Shown: piece by piece, positions 1-8,400 of the stretch
Numbering within the stretch: the first letter of the stretch is position 1
Layout of the letters: each line of letters begins with the position of its first letter
NCBI RefSeq assembly: GCF_020103695.1
Contig: NZ_JAHXBF010000024.1
Coordinates: 140,617 to 204,616, forward strand
Direction of reading: 5' to 3'
Length of the DNA stretch: 64,000 nt
Source: Hyalangium versicolor
GTDB lineage: Bacteria; Myxococcota; Myxococcia; Myxococcales; Myxococcaceae
The notes under the pieces: generated by a model
Seen by the model: the letters and a program-made list of their open reading frames with translations, nothing else
Told to the model about the DNA's origin: nothing
The model's database searches: none
Made by a program: the position numbers and the translations under genes

Positions 1-1
1 G

Positions 2-283
2 GACGACTTTCAGCAGCTCGTCACCTATCTAGGGTGCCTCGACACGCGTCGAGGTGCGCTCGTGCTCCCCGCGCCGGGGGCAGTGCCGGAAGAGCGCACG
101 ATGTGGCTGAAGACGTTCGGGCACCTGAGCGAGGTGCGCATCCTTCAAGTGCCACTGGGTGGGAGCGCGATCCGGATAGGTTCAGCGCTCGAGTCCGCCG
201 CCGAGCGGCTCGTAGCGTGGCTTCCTTCCGTACCTCTGGGGAGCAACAACTCTCCACGAACCAGAGAGCCCGCATCCTTATAA
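2..283 (+). CDS. C-terminal fragment, possible PD-(D/E)XK-type nuclease
   Basis: This frame is open from the first bases of the window and stops at 281-283, so only the last 93 residues of a longer protein are visible. Near its start it reads QLVTYLGCL followed by RRGALVLP. This resembles the QxxxY helix and following strand seen late in PD-(D/E)XK nucleases of the RecB/McrC kind. The catalytic Asp and Glu/Lys would lie upstream, outside the window, so the family is only a suggestion. The last 20 residues are low-complexity. It runs the same way as the HipA-like gene 184 bases downstream, but the AT-rich gap between them argues for separate transcription. Confidence 0.5.
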   Translation, partial: DDFQQLVTYLGCLDTRRGALVLPAPGAVPEERTMWLKTFGHLSEVRILQVPLGGSAIRIGSALESAAERLVAWLPSVPLGSNNSPRTREPASL

Positions 284-338
284 GCGCCTGCCAGCTCTCC
301 CTCTCTCTCAGTGGCATGGCAGGGGGCGATTATATGGC

Positions 339-428
339 CTCTATCTATTCACGCCTAGCTCCATTATTGGAAATAGCTGAGTATCTACAGCATTATAGAA
401 TCTCGTATCGATTCTCGTATCTATTCAG
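339..428 (+). promoter_or_regulatory. AT-rich promoter/operator region with repeated motifs before the HipA-like gene
   Basis: The 184-base gap upstream of the HipA-like gene is far richer in A and T than its surroundings. It carries TATCTATTCA twice (342-351 and 419-428) and TCTCGTATC twice in tandem with a 12-base period (401-409 and 413-421). GAATC at 398-402 faces GATTC at 410-414 as an inverted repeat. Repeated short motifs over a toxin promoter are typical of autoregulated toxin-antitoxin promoters. The downstream protein has its own DNA-binding domain, which makes autoregulation a reasonable inference. Confidence 0.45.
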
Positions 429-467
429 ACAACGATTCACCATTAGTGCAGCCTGCTGGAAGCACAC

Positions 468-1769
468 ATGGCGACGGTAGACCAGCTGCTGAGCGAACTG
501 CGCCGTCTGGGCCGAGCCCGGGCAAGTGAGCTCGGCCAACGGCTCGGCGTCTCACAGCCCACCATCTCACGGCTCATCACAGCCTCCGGAGATCGGATCT
601 GCAGGATGGGCTCGGGCCGCGCAGTGGAGTACGCGCCCACTCGATCGATCCCCCCGCTCGGCACGCGCACTTCCATCTATCGCGTGGATGAATCGGGGAC
701 CGTTCATCGCGACGGCACGCTCCACTTCCTCGCGAGCGATCACCAATGGCTCGAACAAGAGAAGGGCCCCGGCACGTTCTTCGAGGGGCTTCCCCCCTTC
801 GCGGTCGACATGAGCCCCCAGGGCTTCATCGGACGGAGCTTCTCCACTCGCTACCCCGAGCTGAAGCTCCCGCGCCGACTCGCTGACTGGAGCGATGATG
901 ATCGGCTGGTGGCCCTCGCCCTGCGAGGCGAGGACTGCTCTGGCAACTTGATCCTCGGCGACGAGTCCCTGAATCGCTTCCTCGCACAGCTCCCACAGCC
1001 CGCCCAACCCGATGACTATCCCCACCTCGCCCAGGCCTCGATCTCCGGGCAGCCAGGCTCCTCCGCGGGTGGAGAGCAGCCCAAGTTCCTGACGTACTCA
1101 GAAGGCCGGCACGTGCTCGTGAAGTTCTCAGGGAGCGAGGGCTCTGCCGCCCTGCGGTGGAAGGACCTCCTCATCTCCGAGAGCATCGCGCTCGACGTGA
1201 TTCGCGCGGAGGGGTTGCCTGCCGCGACGGCTCGGCCGCTGTCCCTCGCCGGGCGCCAGTTCCTGGAGGTGGAGCGCTTCGACCGGATCGGACCGCGTGG
1301 CCGACGGGCACTGCTTTCTCTGGGCGCCATCGCCAACGAGTATCTCGGACATCTGGACCATTGGACGAACGCGGCCCGGCGCCTTCTCTCCGCGAAGCTC
1401 ATCGGTCCAGACGATGCTCGCATGATGCGCTGGCTCGATGCCTTCGGACAGCTCATCGGTAACACCGACCGGCACTTCTGGAACCTCTCCTTCTTCGAGG
1501 ACGCAAAGGGCCGGCTCCAGCTCACGCCTGTCTACGACATGCTGCCGATGATCTTCGCGCCCGTCGAAGGAGAGCTCGTCGAACGCCGCTTCGAACCCGC
1601 CCCGCCGACCGCGGACAATCTCGATGTCTGGGCCCATGCGGCTCGCGCCGCAGTGGCGTACTGGGGCCAGCTCGTTGAATCCACCGAGCTCAGCAGCGAC
1701 TTCCGGGAGCGCTGCCTTCACTGCAAAACCGCGGTCGAAGAGCTCATCCGCCGGGCTCCTGTCGCGTGA
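468..1769 (+). CDS. HipA-family Ser/Thr kinase toxin with N-terminal HTH (YjjJ/HipH-like)
   Basis: Two-part protein of 433 residues. Residues about 1-45 form a winged/helix-turn-helix domain (LGVSQPTISRLI). The rest is a HipA kinase fold: an ATP-binding stretch with GEQPKF at 202-207, the catalytic loop N332-T-D334-R-H336 with N339, and a metal-binding YDM at 356-358. HipA toxins phosphorylate translation factors such as GltX and cause growth arrest or persistence. Classical HipA is neutralised by a separate HipB, and no hipB lies next to this gene. The fused HTH matches the stand-alone YjjJ (HipH) type known from E. coli, both in layout and in length (about 440 residues). A GGAAG ribosome site lies 5 bases before the ATG. 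The target is unknown. Confidence 0.85.
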   Translation: MATVDQLLSELRRLGRARASELGQRLGVSQPTISRLITASGDRICRMGSGRAVEYAPTRSIPPLGTRTSIYRVDESGTVHRDGTLHFLASDHQWLEQEKGPGTFFEGLPPFAVDMSPQGFIGRSFSTRYPELKLPRRLADWSDDDRLVALALRGEDCSGNLILGDESLNRFLAQLPQPAQPDDYPHLAQASISGQPGSSAGGEQPKFLTYSEGRHVLVKFSGSEGSAALRWKDLLISESIALDVIRAEGLPAATARPLSLAGRQFLEVERFDRIGPRGRRALLSLGAIANEYLGHLDHWTNAARRLLSAKLIGPDDARMMRWLDAFGQLIGNTDRHFWNLSFFEDAKGRLQLTPVYDMLPMIFAPVEGELVERRFEPAPPTADNLDVWAHAARAAVAYWGQLVESTELSSDFRERCLHCKTAVEELIRRAPVA

Positions 1770-1792
1770 AACGGATCCGCTAGGCTGCGGCC

Positions 1793-2185
1793 ATGGATCC
1801 CGCCGACCGTCCCAAGACCTCCTATGAGCTGTTCCTCGCCCTGGTCGAGCAGTACCGCATGGGCCCTTCCCACGCGGCGCTCGTCACCCTGCTGCTCCGG
1901 ATGACGACGGAGCTCGAAGCCCTGCGCGAAGCGCTGTCCAGCCCCGAGACCCCGGAGTCCGTTCGCGAGGCCTACCGCAAGGCCTACGAACGCACCGCCG
2001 TGCTGTCCCACAACTCCGCGGGCCCCACGGGAGGAGCGGAGAAGATCCTCCGCACGTTCTTCCCCTGGGAGGGAAGGGACGACCGCTTCGCTCCGGAACT
2101 CGAGATGATGAAGCGGCTCGGCGCCACTCCCGAGGAGCAGGAGGCGCTCCGCGACAAGATGGAAGAAGTCGAGATGTACACCTGA
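1793..2185 (+). CDS. hypothetical protein, 130 aa, helical
   Basis: No family recognised. The 130-residue product is soluble, mostly helical by composition and acidic at the C-terminus, with no signal peptide and no membrane segment. It starts 23 bases after the HipA-like gene on the same strand, so the two may be co-transcribed. That position would suit an immunity or partner protein, but no antitoxin-like DNA-binding motif is visible, so this is only a possibility. Coding is supported by the strong GC bias at third positions throughout. Confidence 0.65.
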   Translation: MDPADRPKTSYELFLALVEQYRMGPSHAALVTLLLRMTTELEALREALSSPETPESVREAYRKAYERTAVLSHNSAGPTGGAEKILRTFFPWEGRDDRFAPELEMMKRLGATPEEQEALRDKMEEVEMYT

Positions 2186-2287
2186 TACCCGAAGGTTCAC
2201 TCCCAGTAGCCATCCGGCTCTCTCCCATCCCGTACCCGACCGAGCCGCCCTGGCAACCTTCCCCCTCTCCACCTACGCTCCCGAGCC

Positions 2288-3469
2288 ATGAGGATTCCGA
2301 CGCTCCCCATGCCGCCCGCCGCCCAGTCCCTGCTCGCCACCGCTCAGCAGCTCGCGCCTCGCATCTCCGCTCGCGCCGAGGAAATCGAGAATGCTCGCAG
2401 GCTGCCTGCGGACCTGGCCCAGGAGCTGGCCCAGGCCGGCTTCTTCCGCACCTTCATCCCCGAAGCCTACGGCGGCTCCGAGCTGCACCCCGCGCACAGC
2501 CTCGAGATCATCGAAACCATCGCTCGCGCGGACGGATCCACGGGCTGGTGCGTGATGATCGGCTCCGCTACCGCCATGGTCTCGGCCTGGCTGCCCGAAG
2601 CCTCCGCGCGCAACGTATATAGCCCCCCCGAGACCATCACCGGAGGCGTGGCCGCGCCCATCGGCCGGGCCGAGCGGGTGGACGGCGGCTTCCGCGTCTC
2701 CGGACGCTGGCCGTGGGCCAGTGGCAGCCACAACTGTCAGTGGCTCATGGGCGGCGCGCTCATCATCCAGGACGGCAAGCCCCTGCTCTCGCCCAAGGGC
2801 ATCCCCGAGGCGCGCGTCTTCGTCTTCCCCGCCAAGGACACGGTGCTCCACGACACCTGGCACGCCTCGGGCCTGTGCGGCACCGGAAGCTGCGACATCG
2901 AGGTGAAGGACCTCTTCGTCCCCGCGGAGTACAGCTTCTCGCTCCTGAGCGAGCGCCCGCGTGTCCAGCGGCCCCTCTATGGCTTCCCGCCCTTCGCGCT
3001 GCTGGGCGTGGGGCTGCCGGCTGTCGCGCTGGGCATTGCCCGCCGCGCCATCGACGACTTCGTCTCCCTGGCCCAGCAGAAGGTGATGTACCCCAGCCGC
3101 AAGCTGCTCTGCTCCCGAGGCCCCGTGCAGCAGGCCGTCGCCGAGGCCGAGGCGCTCCTGCGCTCCGCCCGGGCCCTGTTGTACGAGTCGGTCCATCAGG
3201 CCTTCGACGCCGGAGCGAAGGGCGATGTCTCCCTGCGCACCCGCGCCGACCTGCGGCTGTCCTATACCCATGCCACCCGCACCTCGGCGCGCGTCGTGGA
3301 CATGGTGTACGAGCTCGCCGGAGGCCCCGCAGTCTTCCGCACCAGCCCGCTGCAGCGCTGCCTCCGAGACGTCCACGTGGCCACGCACCACGCCATGGTG
3401 GCGCCCCCCACGCTGGAGACCATTGGCGGCGTCCTGCTCGGAGTCGAGACCGAGACGGCCTTCCTCTGA
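2288..3469 (+). CDS. acyl-CoA dehydrogenase-fold flavoprotein (monooxygenase-like)
   Basis: 393 residues with the acyl-CoA dehydrogenase layout: a helical N-terminal domain (LAQAGFFRTFIPEAYGG, about 45-62), a middle beta domain (GFRVSGRWPWASGSHNCQW) and a helical C-terminal domain of the Acyl-CoA_dh_2 type. That C-terminal type is shared with FMN/FAD-dependent monooxygenases such as DszC and HpaA-like hydroxylases. The usual catalytic Glu of beta-oxidation enzymes is not evident, and WASGSHNCQW resembles the monooxygenase subgroup. The reaction is therefore probably oxygenation or dehydrogenation of an unidentified substrate. It stands alone between unrelated genes, and no flavin reductase partner is next to it. 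Confidence 0.8.
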   Translation: MRIPTLPMPPAAQSLLATAQQLAPRISARAEEIENARRLPADLAQELAQAGFFRTFIPEAYGGSELHPAHSLEIIETIARADGSTGWCVMIGSATAMVSAWLPEASARNVYSPPETITGGVAAPIGRAERVDGGFRVSGRWPWASGSHNCQWLMGGALIIQDGKPLLSPKGIPEARVFVFPAKDTVLHDTWHASGLCGTGSCDIEVKDLFVPAEYSFSLLSERPRVQRPLYGFPPFALLGVGLPAVALGIARRAIDDFVSLAQQKVMYPSRKLLCSRGPVQQAVAEAEALLRSARALLYESVHQAFDAGAKGDVSLRTRADLRLSYTHATRTSARVVDMVYELAGGPAVFRTSPLQRCLRDVHVATHHAMVAPPTLETIGGVLLGVETETAFL

Positions 3470-3618
3470 TCAGGGGAACCAGGCAGGCGGAGGCATCACT
3501 CCGCGCTGCCCGAGGGAAAGGTCGAGGGCCCCCCGTCTCCGATGCCCTCGGCCTCCAAGGCCTGGCCAAGAGGCAGGTCCGCGCCGGGCCGGGTATCATC
3601 GCTCCCACGAGAGGCACG

Positions 3619-5478
3619 ATGAACTTCCCGAGGGAGCTGGTCGAGGCGGTCCGCAAATACCAGGTCGTCCCATTCGTGGGCGCGGGTATCAGCATGGGGG
3701 TGAAGCGGGGGACGTTCCCCTCGTGGATCCAACTGCTGGAGGGGCTCGCCGAGCGGATGAACGACGAGGGCCTGCCCGAGTCCGCCATGGCGGAGGTGCG
3801 GCAGCGTATCGCGCAGGGAGACTTCCTCACCGCCGCGGAGCTGGCCTTCAAGGAGCTGGGGGCCTATCGCTTCAACCGCTTCCTGCGCGAGCGGCTGCGC
3901 GTGCGCCAGCCCCCGGATGCGGACCTGTCCGTCATCCAGGCCCTGTGGGAGCTGCACCCGCCGGTGGTGCTCACCCCCAACTATGACGACGTGCTGCTGT
4001 GGGGCCGCGAGAACGCCGAGGCCGTCTCCAATGATCAGGAGGACGAGCTCAACCTCATGGACGCCGAGGCCTCGCCGGACACCCCGCGCGTCTGGTACCT
4101 GCACGGCACCATCCACCGGCTGGCCACGCTGGTGCTCGCTGGCGCTGACTACAAGCGGCTGTATGGGGACTCGGCGCAGCCCTCCAGCTACTCGCAGTAC
4201 ACCAACGCGCTGGTCCGCCTGCGCGAGTGGATCCGCGCCAAGCCCTTCCTTTATATGGGCTTCAGCTTCAGCGACCCCTACGTGCTCAAGCAGCTCGAGC
4301 ACGTCATCGGCATCACCAAGGGCCGGCACGTGCCCAGCTTCGCGCTGATGAAGAAGGGGCAGATCGACCGCGGCGCGCTGTGGCCCAAGTACAACATCCA
4401 GCTCGTCGAGTATGAGGACCATGGCCCACCGCTCGCGACGTTCCTGCGCGGGCTGGCGCAGGCGGCCTTCGGGGGCAGCCGGCCCGGCGTGGCCCTCTCG
4501 GTCATGTCCTTCTCCACGCCACCAGCGCCCACGGAGCCCGCGCCCGTGCCGAGGCCCACGCTGGAGCAGGAGTACACGCGCATCCTCCGCAACCAGCACC
4601 GGCTGGTGCTGCTCGCCCCGGAGGATGGAGGCGCCCGGGCGCTCGCTCGCCGCGTGGCCGCGCATTATGGAGACCGGGTGACGTGGCTGGCTCCGCCGAA
4701 CGTGCCGGACTGCACCGAGGCCGAGTACTGCCGTGCCCTCGCCGGGGAGGATCCGGAGGCGAGCTCTGTCACGAGCTTCGATGCGCTGGTGGAACACCTG
4801 CGGAAGAAGGCGGCTCGGCTCGGGAGGGATCATTTGATCGTCCTGCGCTACGAGTGGGGCCCGTTCGATCACCTCACGTCGCTGGGGCGCCACCTGCGCC
4901 GGATGATGGACGAGCCGTCCTCGGTGCAGTTCCACTTCCTCATCGCGGGCGGCGAGCGCTCGGCGTGGCTGCTGCACAACATGAAGAGCTTCTCGGTCTT
5001 CAAGGATGCTCCGCGCCGCGAGGTGCCAGACCTGACGGTGGACGAGGTGCGCCAGTTCCTGGATGGCGCGGGCTTCGACGGCTCGCGCTGGGCGCAGAGC
5101 GTGCACGAGGCCACGGGCGGACACCTGGGGCTGCTCAAGGAGGTGCTGAGCAGCGACGGGACGCTGGAGAACGCCGCCGTCACCACCCGGCTGGCGCGCA
5201 GCCCGTCGCTCCGAGGCAACCTCCACGAATGCCTGCGCCGCGATGAGCGCAACAGCTACACGGGAGACCGGAGCTGCAAGGCCGTGCTCACGAAGCTGCT
5301 GGCCGGCGAGCACGTGGAAGAGCTGGAGCCGCTCGACAACCAGGTGGAGTACCCGGAGGTAAGGCTGTACTTCACCGGGCTCGTGCGAAAGGACGCCGCT
5401 GGAAAGACGGTGCTGCGCTGCAAGGCCGTGGAGCTGGCCGCCCGTGAGGCCCTGGCGCGCAAGGACGTGAGACCGTGA
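3619..5478 (+). CDS. SIR2-domain protein with degenerate NTPase-like C-terminal half
   Basis: Residues 1-300 are a SIR2 domain. GAGIS at 21-25 binds NAD, TPNYDD is at 119-124, the catalytic His of YLHGT is H162, and GFSFSD is at 214-219. This subtype (SIR2_2) is found in bacterial immune effectors such as ThsA and DSR, which deplete NAD+. Residues about 325-619 look like an AAA/STAND ATPase remnant. LTVDEVRQFL and ATGGHLGLLKEVL resemble the lid and winged-helix part, but the expected P-loop reads LLAPEDGGARAL and lacks GKS/T. The ATG at 3619 follows an AGAGG site. The frame stays open upstream into the acyl-CoA dehydrogenase gene, but that part is a shadow. The stop overlaps the next start (GTGA), so the two genes are translationally coupled. 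Confidence 0.85.
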   Translation: MNFPRELVEAVRKYQVVPFVGAGISMGVKRGTFPSWIQLLEGLAERMNDEGLPESAMAEVRQRIAQGDFLTAAELAFKELGAYRFNRFLRERLRVRQPPDADLSVIQALWELHPPVVLTPNYDDVLLWGRENAEAVSNDQEDELNLMDAEASPDTPRVWYLHGTIHRLATLVLAGADYKRLYGDSAQPSSYSQYTNALVRLREWIRAKPFLYMGFSFSDPYVLKQLEHVIGITKGRHVPSFALMKKGQIDRGALWPKYNIQLVEYEDHGPPLATFLRGLAQAAFGGSRPGVALSVMSFSTPPAPTEPAPVPRPTLEQEYTRILRNQHRLVLLAPEDGGARALARRVAAHYGDRVTWLAPPNVPDCTEAEYCRALAGEDPEASSVTSFDALVEHLRKKAARLGRDHLIVLRYEWGPFDHLTSLGRHLRRMMDEPSSVQFHFLIAGGERSAWLLHNMKSFSVFKDAPRREVPDLTVDEVRQFLDGAGFDGSRWAQSVHEATGGHLGLLKEVLSSDGTLENAAVTTRLARSPSLRGNLHECLRRDERNSYTGDRSCKAVLTKLLAGEHVEELEPLDNQVEYPEVRLYFTGLVRKDAAGKTVLRCKAVELAAREALARKDVRP

Positions 5479-8400
5479 GCCGGTGGGCGCTGGCGCTCTG
5501 CGTGGCCGTAGCGCTCGGGGCCTCGGCTACTCGAGCCGATGAGCCCGCGCTGCTCGTCCCCGAAGGCGAGTCGGAATCCATTCTCAAAGATGCCCGCTGG
5601 GAGTCCATGGACTCCGTGAGCTCCGTGGCCTTTGGTCCCAAGGGGCTGCTGGCCACGGGCGAGAACAACGGAACAGTGCGGGTGTGGGAGATCAGCACCG
5701 GGCGCCTGTTGTGGCGCCAGGAAGGACACGTCGATGCAGTGAAGTCCCTGGCCTTCAGCCGGGACGGGAGCACCCTGGCCTCGGGCTCCGAGGACAGCAC
5801 GGTGCGGCTGTGGGCGGTGAACACCGGGCGGGCGCTACGGCAACTCGAAGGGCACACCAACTTCGTGCTCTCCCTGGCCTTCAGCCCGGATGGATCGATG
5901 CTGGCCTCGGGTGGAGGCGACAAGACGGTGCGACTATGGAAGGTAAGCACCGGCGAACCCCTGGAGAAGCTCGCGGGGCCCGCCGCGCCCTCCGTGAGCT
6001 TCTCGTCTGAAGGCTTGCTCCAGGCCTCGGGCCGAGGCTCAACCCGGGTGAGGCAGTGGGATGTGCGCCCCGGGCACGCGGCCGTCCCCCAGGAACAGTT
6101 CGCCAAGGATGCCCAGAGCCCCGAGCCTCCCGAGGAGCCCTCTTCTGACATCCTCACGCCGGAGCAGATAGCCAATGGCGACGAAGCGCTGAGACAGCAG
6201 CCAGTGAACGCGGCAGCGACTCTCTCCGCCACCAGCCCAGATGGGCGCCTGCTCGCCATGGTCGAGGGCGGCAAGAGCGTACGGCTGCGGGAGAAGGCCA
6301 CGGGCCGCCTCGTTCGGGAGCTGTTTCACGGCGCTCCCCTGCAGTCGCTCGCCTTCAGCTCGGACGGACGCACCCTGGCCGCTGGGGGCGACGACGCCAC
6401 CGTGAGACTGTGGGACATCGCCACGACCCGATCCCTGCGTCGCCTGGAGGCGAACCAACCCCCCGTGTACTTCGTCGCCTTCAGTCCAGATGGGACGAAG
6501 CTGGTCTCGGGAGGCAGCGATCAGTGGATCCACATCTGGGACCCGGTTCAGGGGCTCGAGGTGCGGCGGCAATCGGCACCTCTGGGGCTCGTGCGCTCGG
6601 TGGCGATCAACAACGCGGGGGACCTGCTGGCTGCGGGGGGGGATGAGGCCCTGCTCTTCATCTTCCAGGAAGAGAAGGGCCCCTCGCCCCCCTATCTCAG
6701 CACCCTCAACAGCCCAGCGCCCCATCCCGTCTCGTTGAGTCCAGACGGAGGGCTTCTGCTCTCAGGCGCGGCGGATGGCACCCTGACCCTGCAGACGGTC
6801 ATCAATGGCCGGTCAACCGACACGATAAGGCGCTTGAAGGGCCCCATCCACGCCGTGGCCCTCAGTCCGGATGGAGAGACACTCGCTTCGGGCGGGGAAG
6901 ACGGGAGCGTCCGCCTGTACGACGTGCACCGCACCTCAGACAACACCTCGATTGATCCACGCGAGCCCCTCCGCGGTCACAAGGGGGCCGTGCGTGCCGT
7001 GGCCTTCAGCTCGGATGGACGGTTCCTGGCTTCCGCAGGGGACGACAAGCAGGTACGGCTGTGGGACGTACGCACCAGCCTCCCGGTGGCGACCTTGAAA
7101 GGCCACTCGAGCAGCGTGAAGTCCGTGGCCTTCAGCCCCGACAAGCTCACCCTGGCCACGGGGGGGAACAAGGAGGTCTTCTTGTGGAATCTGGAGACCT
7201 CGCGGCTTGAGCGCTCCCTGGTGGGACATACGGGATGGGTCACTTCCCTGGCCTTCGGCGGACCCAAGGGGCTCAGCCTCGCCTCGAGCGATGACAGCGG
7301 CGTGATCCGCCTGTGGGCTCCCGCGGAGGCCTCGCCCGCCCGAGGAGTGCTGCGCGCCGCTGGGCAGGGCTGGGTGAGCCAGTTCCCCGGTCAACCGCTC
7401 CGCCGCCAGGACGATGGGAGCTTCCTCAGCCGCCCCCGAGAGGACGGCGCGCTCGAGCCCATTCCACCACCACGGCCGGACTTGCCGCCACGGCTCTCGG
7501 TGGCAAGCCAGGAGTTCGTCGCCCCGCCCGAGGACTTCGGAGCAGGCGGCGAGTGGAGCCTCACCCTCTCCAACGCCTCGGAGGCGGGCCGAGCCTACTG
7601 GGTCCGCATCGAGCCCACCGAGCTCCCACCCGGGCTCCGCCTCCTGCCTCCGCCGCCCGTGGAACGCCTGGAGCCAGGGAAGTCGGTGGAGGTTCGCGTG
7701 GGGCTGTCCTACTTGAGGCCCGAGGGCACCTCCGCCGTTGCGGCGCCCCGGGTTCGCCTCAAGCTCGCGGATGCGTTCGGCAATGAGTTCCTCACCGATG
7801 CGCTCCCGCTGGAACTTCGGACACCTGAGCTGCGCATGGTGGGCGAGCCCCAGTTCGAGGGCGGAAAAGCCCTGACCGTGACACTGCGCAACGAGGGCAC
7901 GCAGGCCACCGGCAAGTTCACCGTCCATGCCTCGCTGCAGGACAAGGACGGCAAGCGCTCCCCGGGGGCCAAGTCCAACCTCCCGAAGGAGCTCGGCTCG
8001 TACCCCTACGACAGCCTGAAGCCGGGTGAGGAGAGGCCGTTCTCCATCACGTTGCCCTCCGCCGTGCTCGACGCTCGCGAGTTCCCGCTCCACCTCACCG
8101 CGGACTACGACCAGTGGCCGCGCCGGTGGGAGGGGCCTACCACCCCCATGAAGGTGCCCTGGCCCTATGCGACATTCGCGCTCCTGGCCCTGGGCGCGGC
8201 CCTGTTGTTCGGCTTCGTGTACTACGCGAGCGTCTACCTCAACCCGATGGTGGTGCGCGCTGACAAGACTCCCGCCGCCCTCAAGAGCTACCCGTTGGCG
8301 CAGATGGCGGCAGCGGATCAGGCGCTGCGGCGAGCCCGGCGGCGGGACTCGGCCATCACCGCAGCGGGGATTCCCGTCGTCCGTTGGGAGCGCGCGCTCC

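Noticed and set aside
2713..3618. Upstream extension of the SIR2 frame into the acyl-CoA dehydrogenase gene
   Set aside because: The extension has Arg/Ala/Pro-rich shadow composition. The ATG at 3619 has a ribosome site and begins with a proper SIR2 N-terminus.
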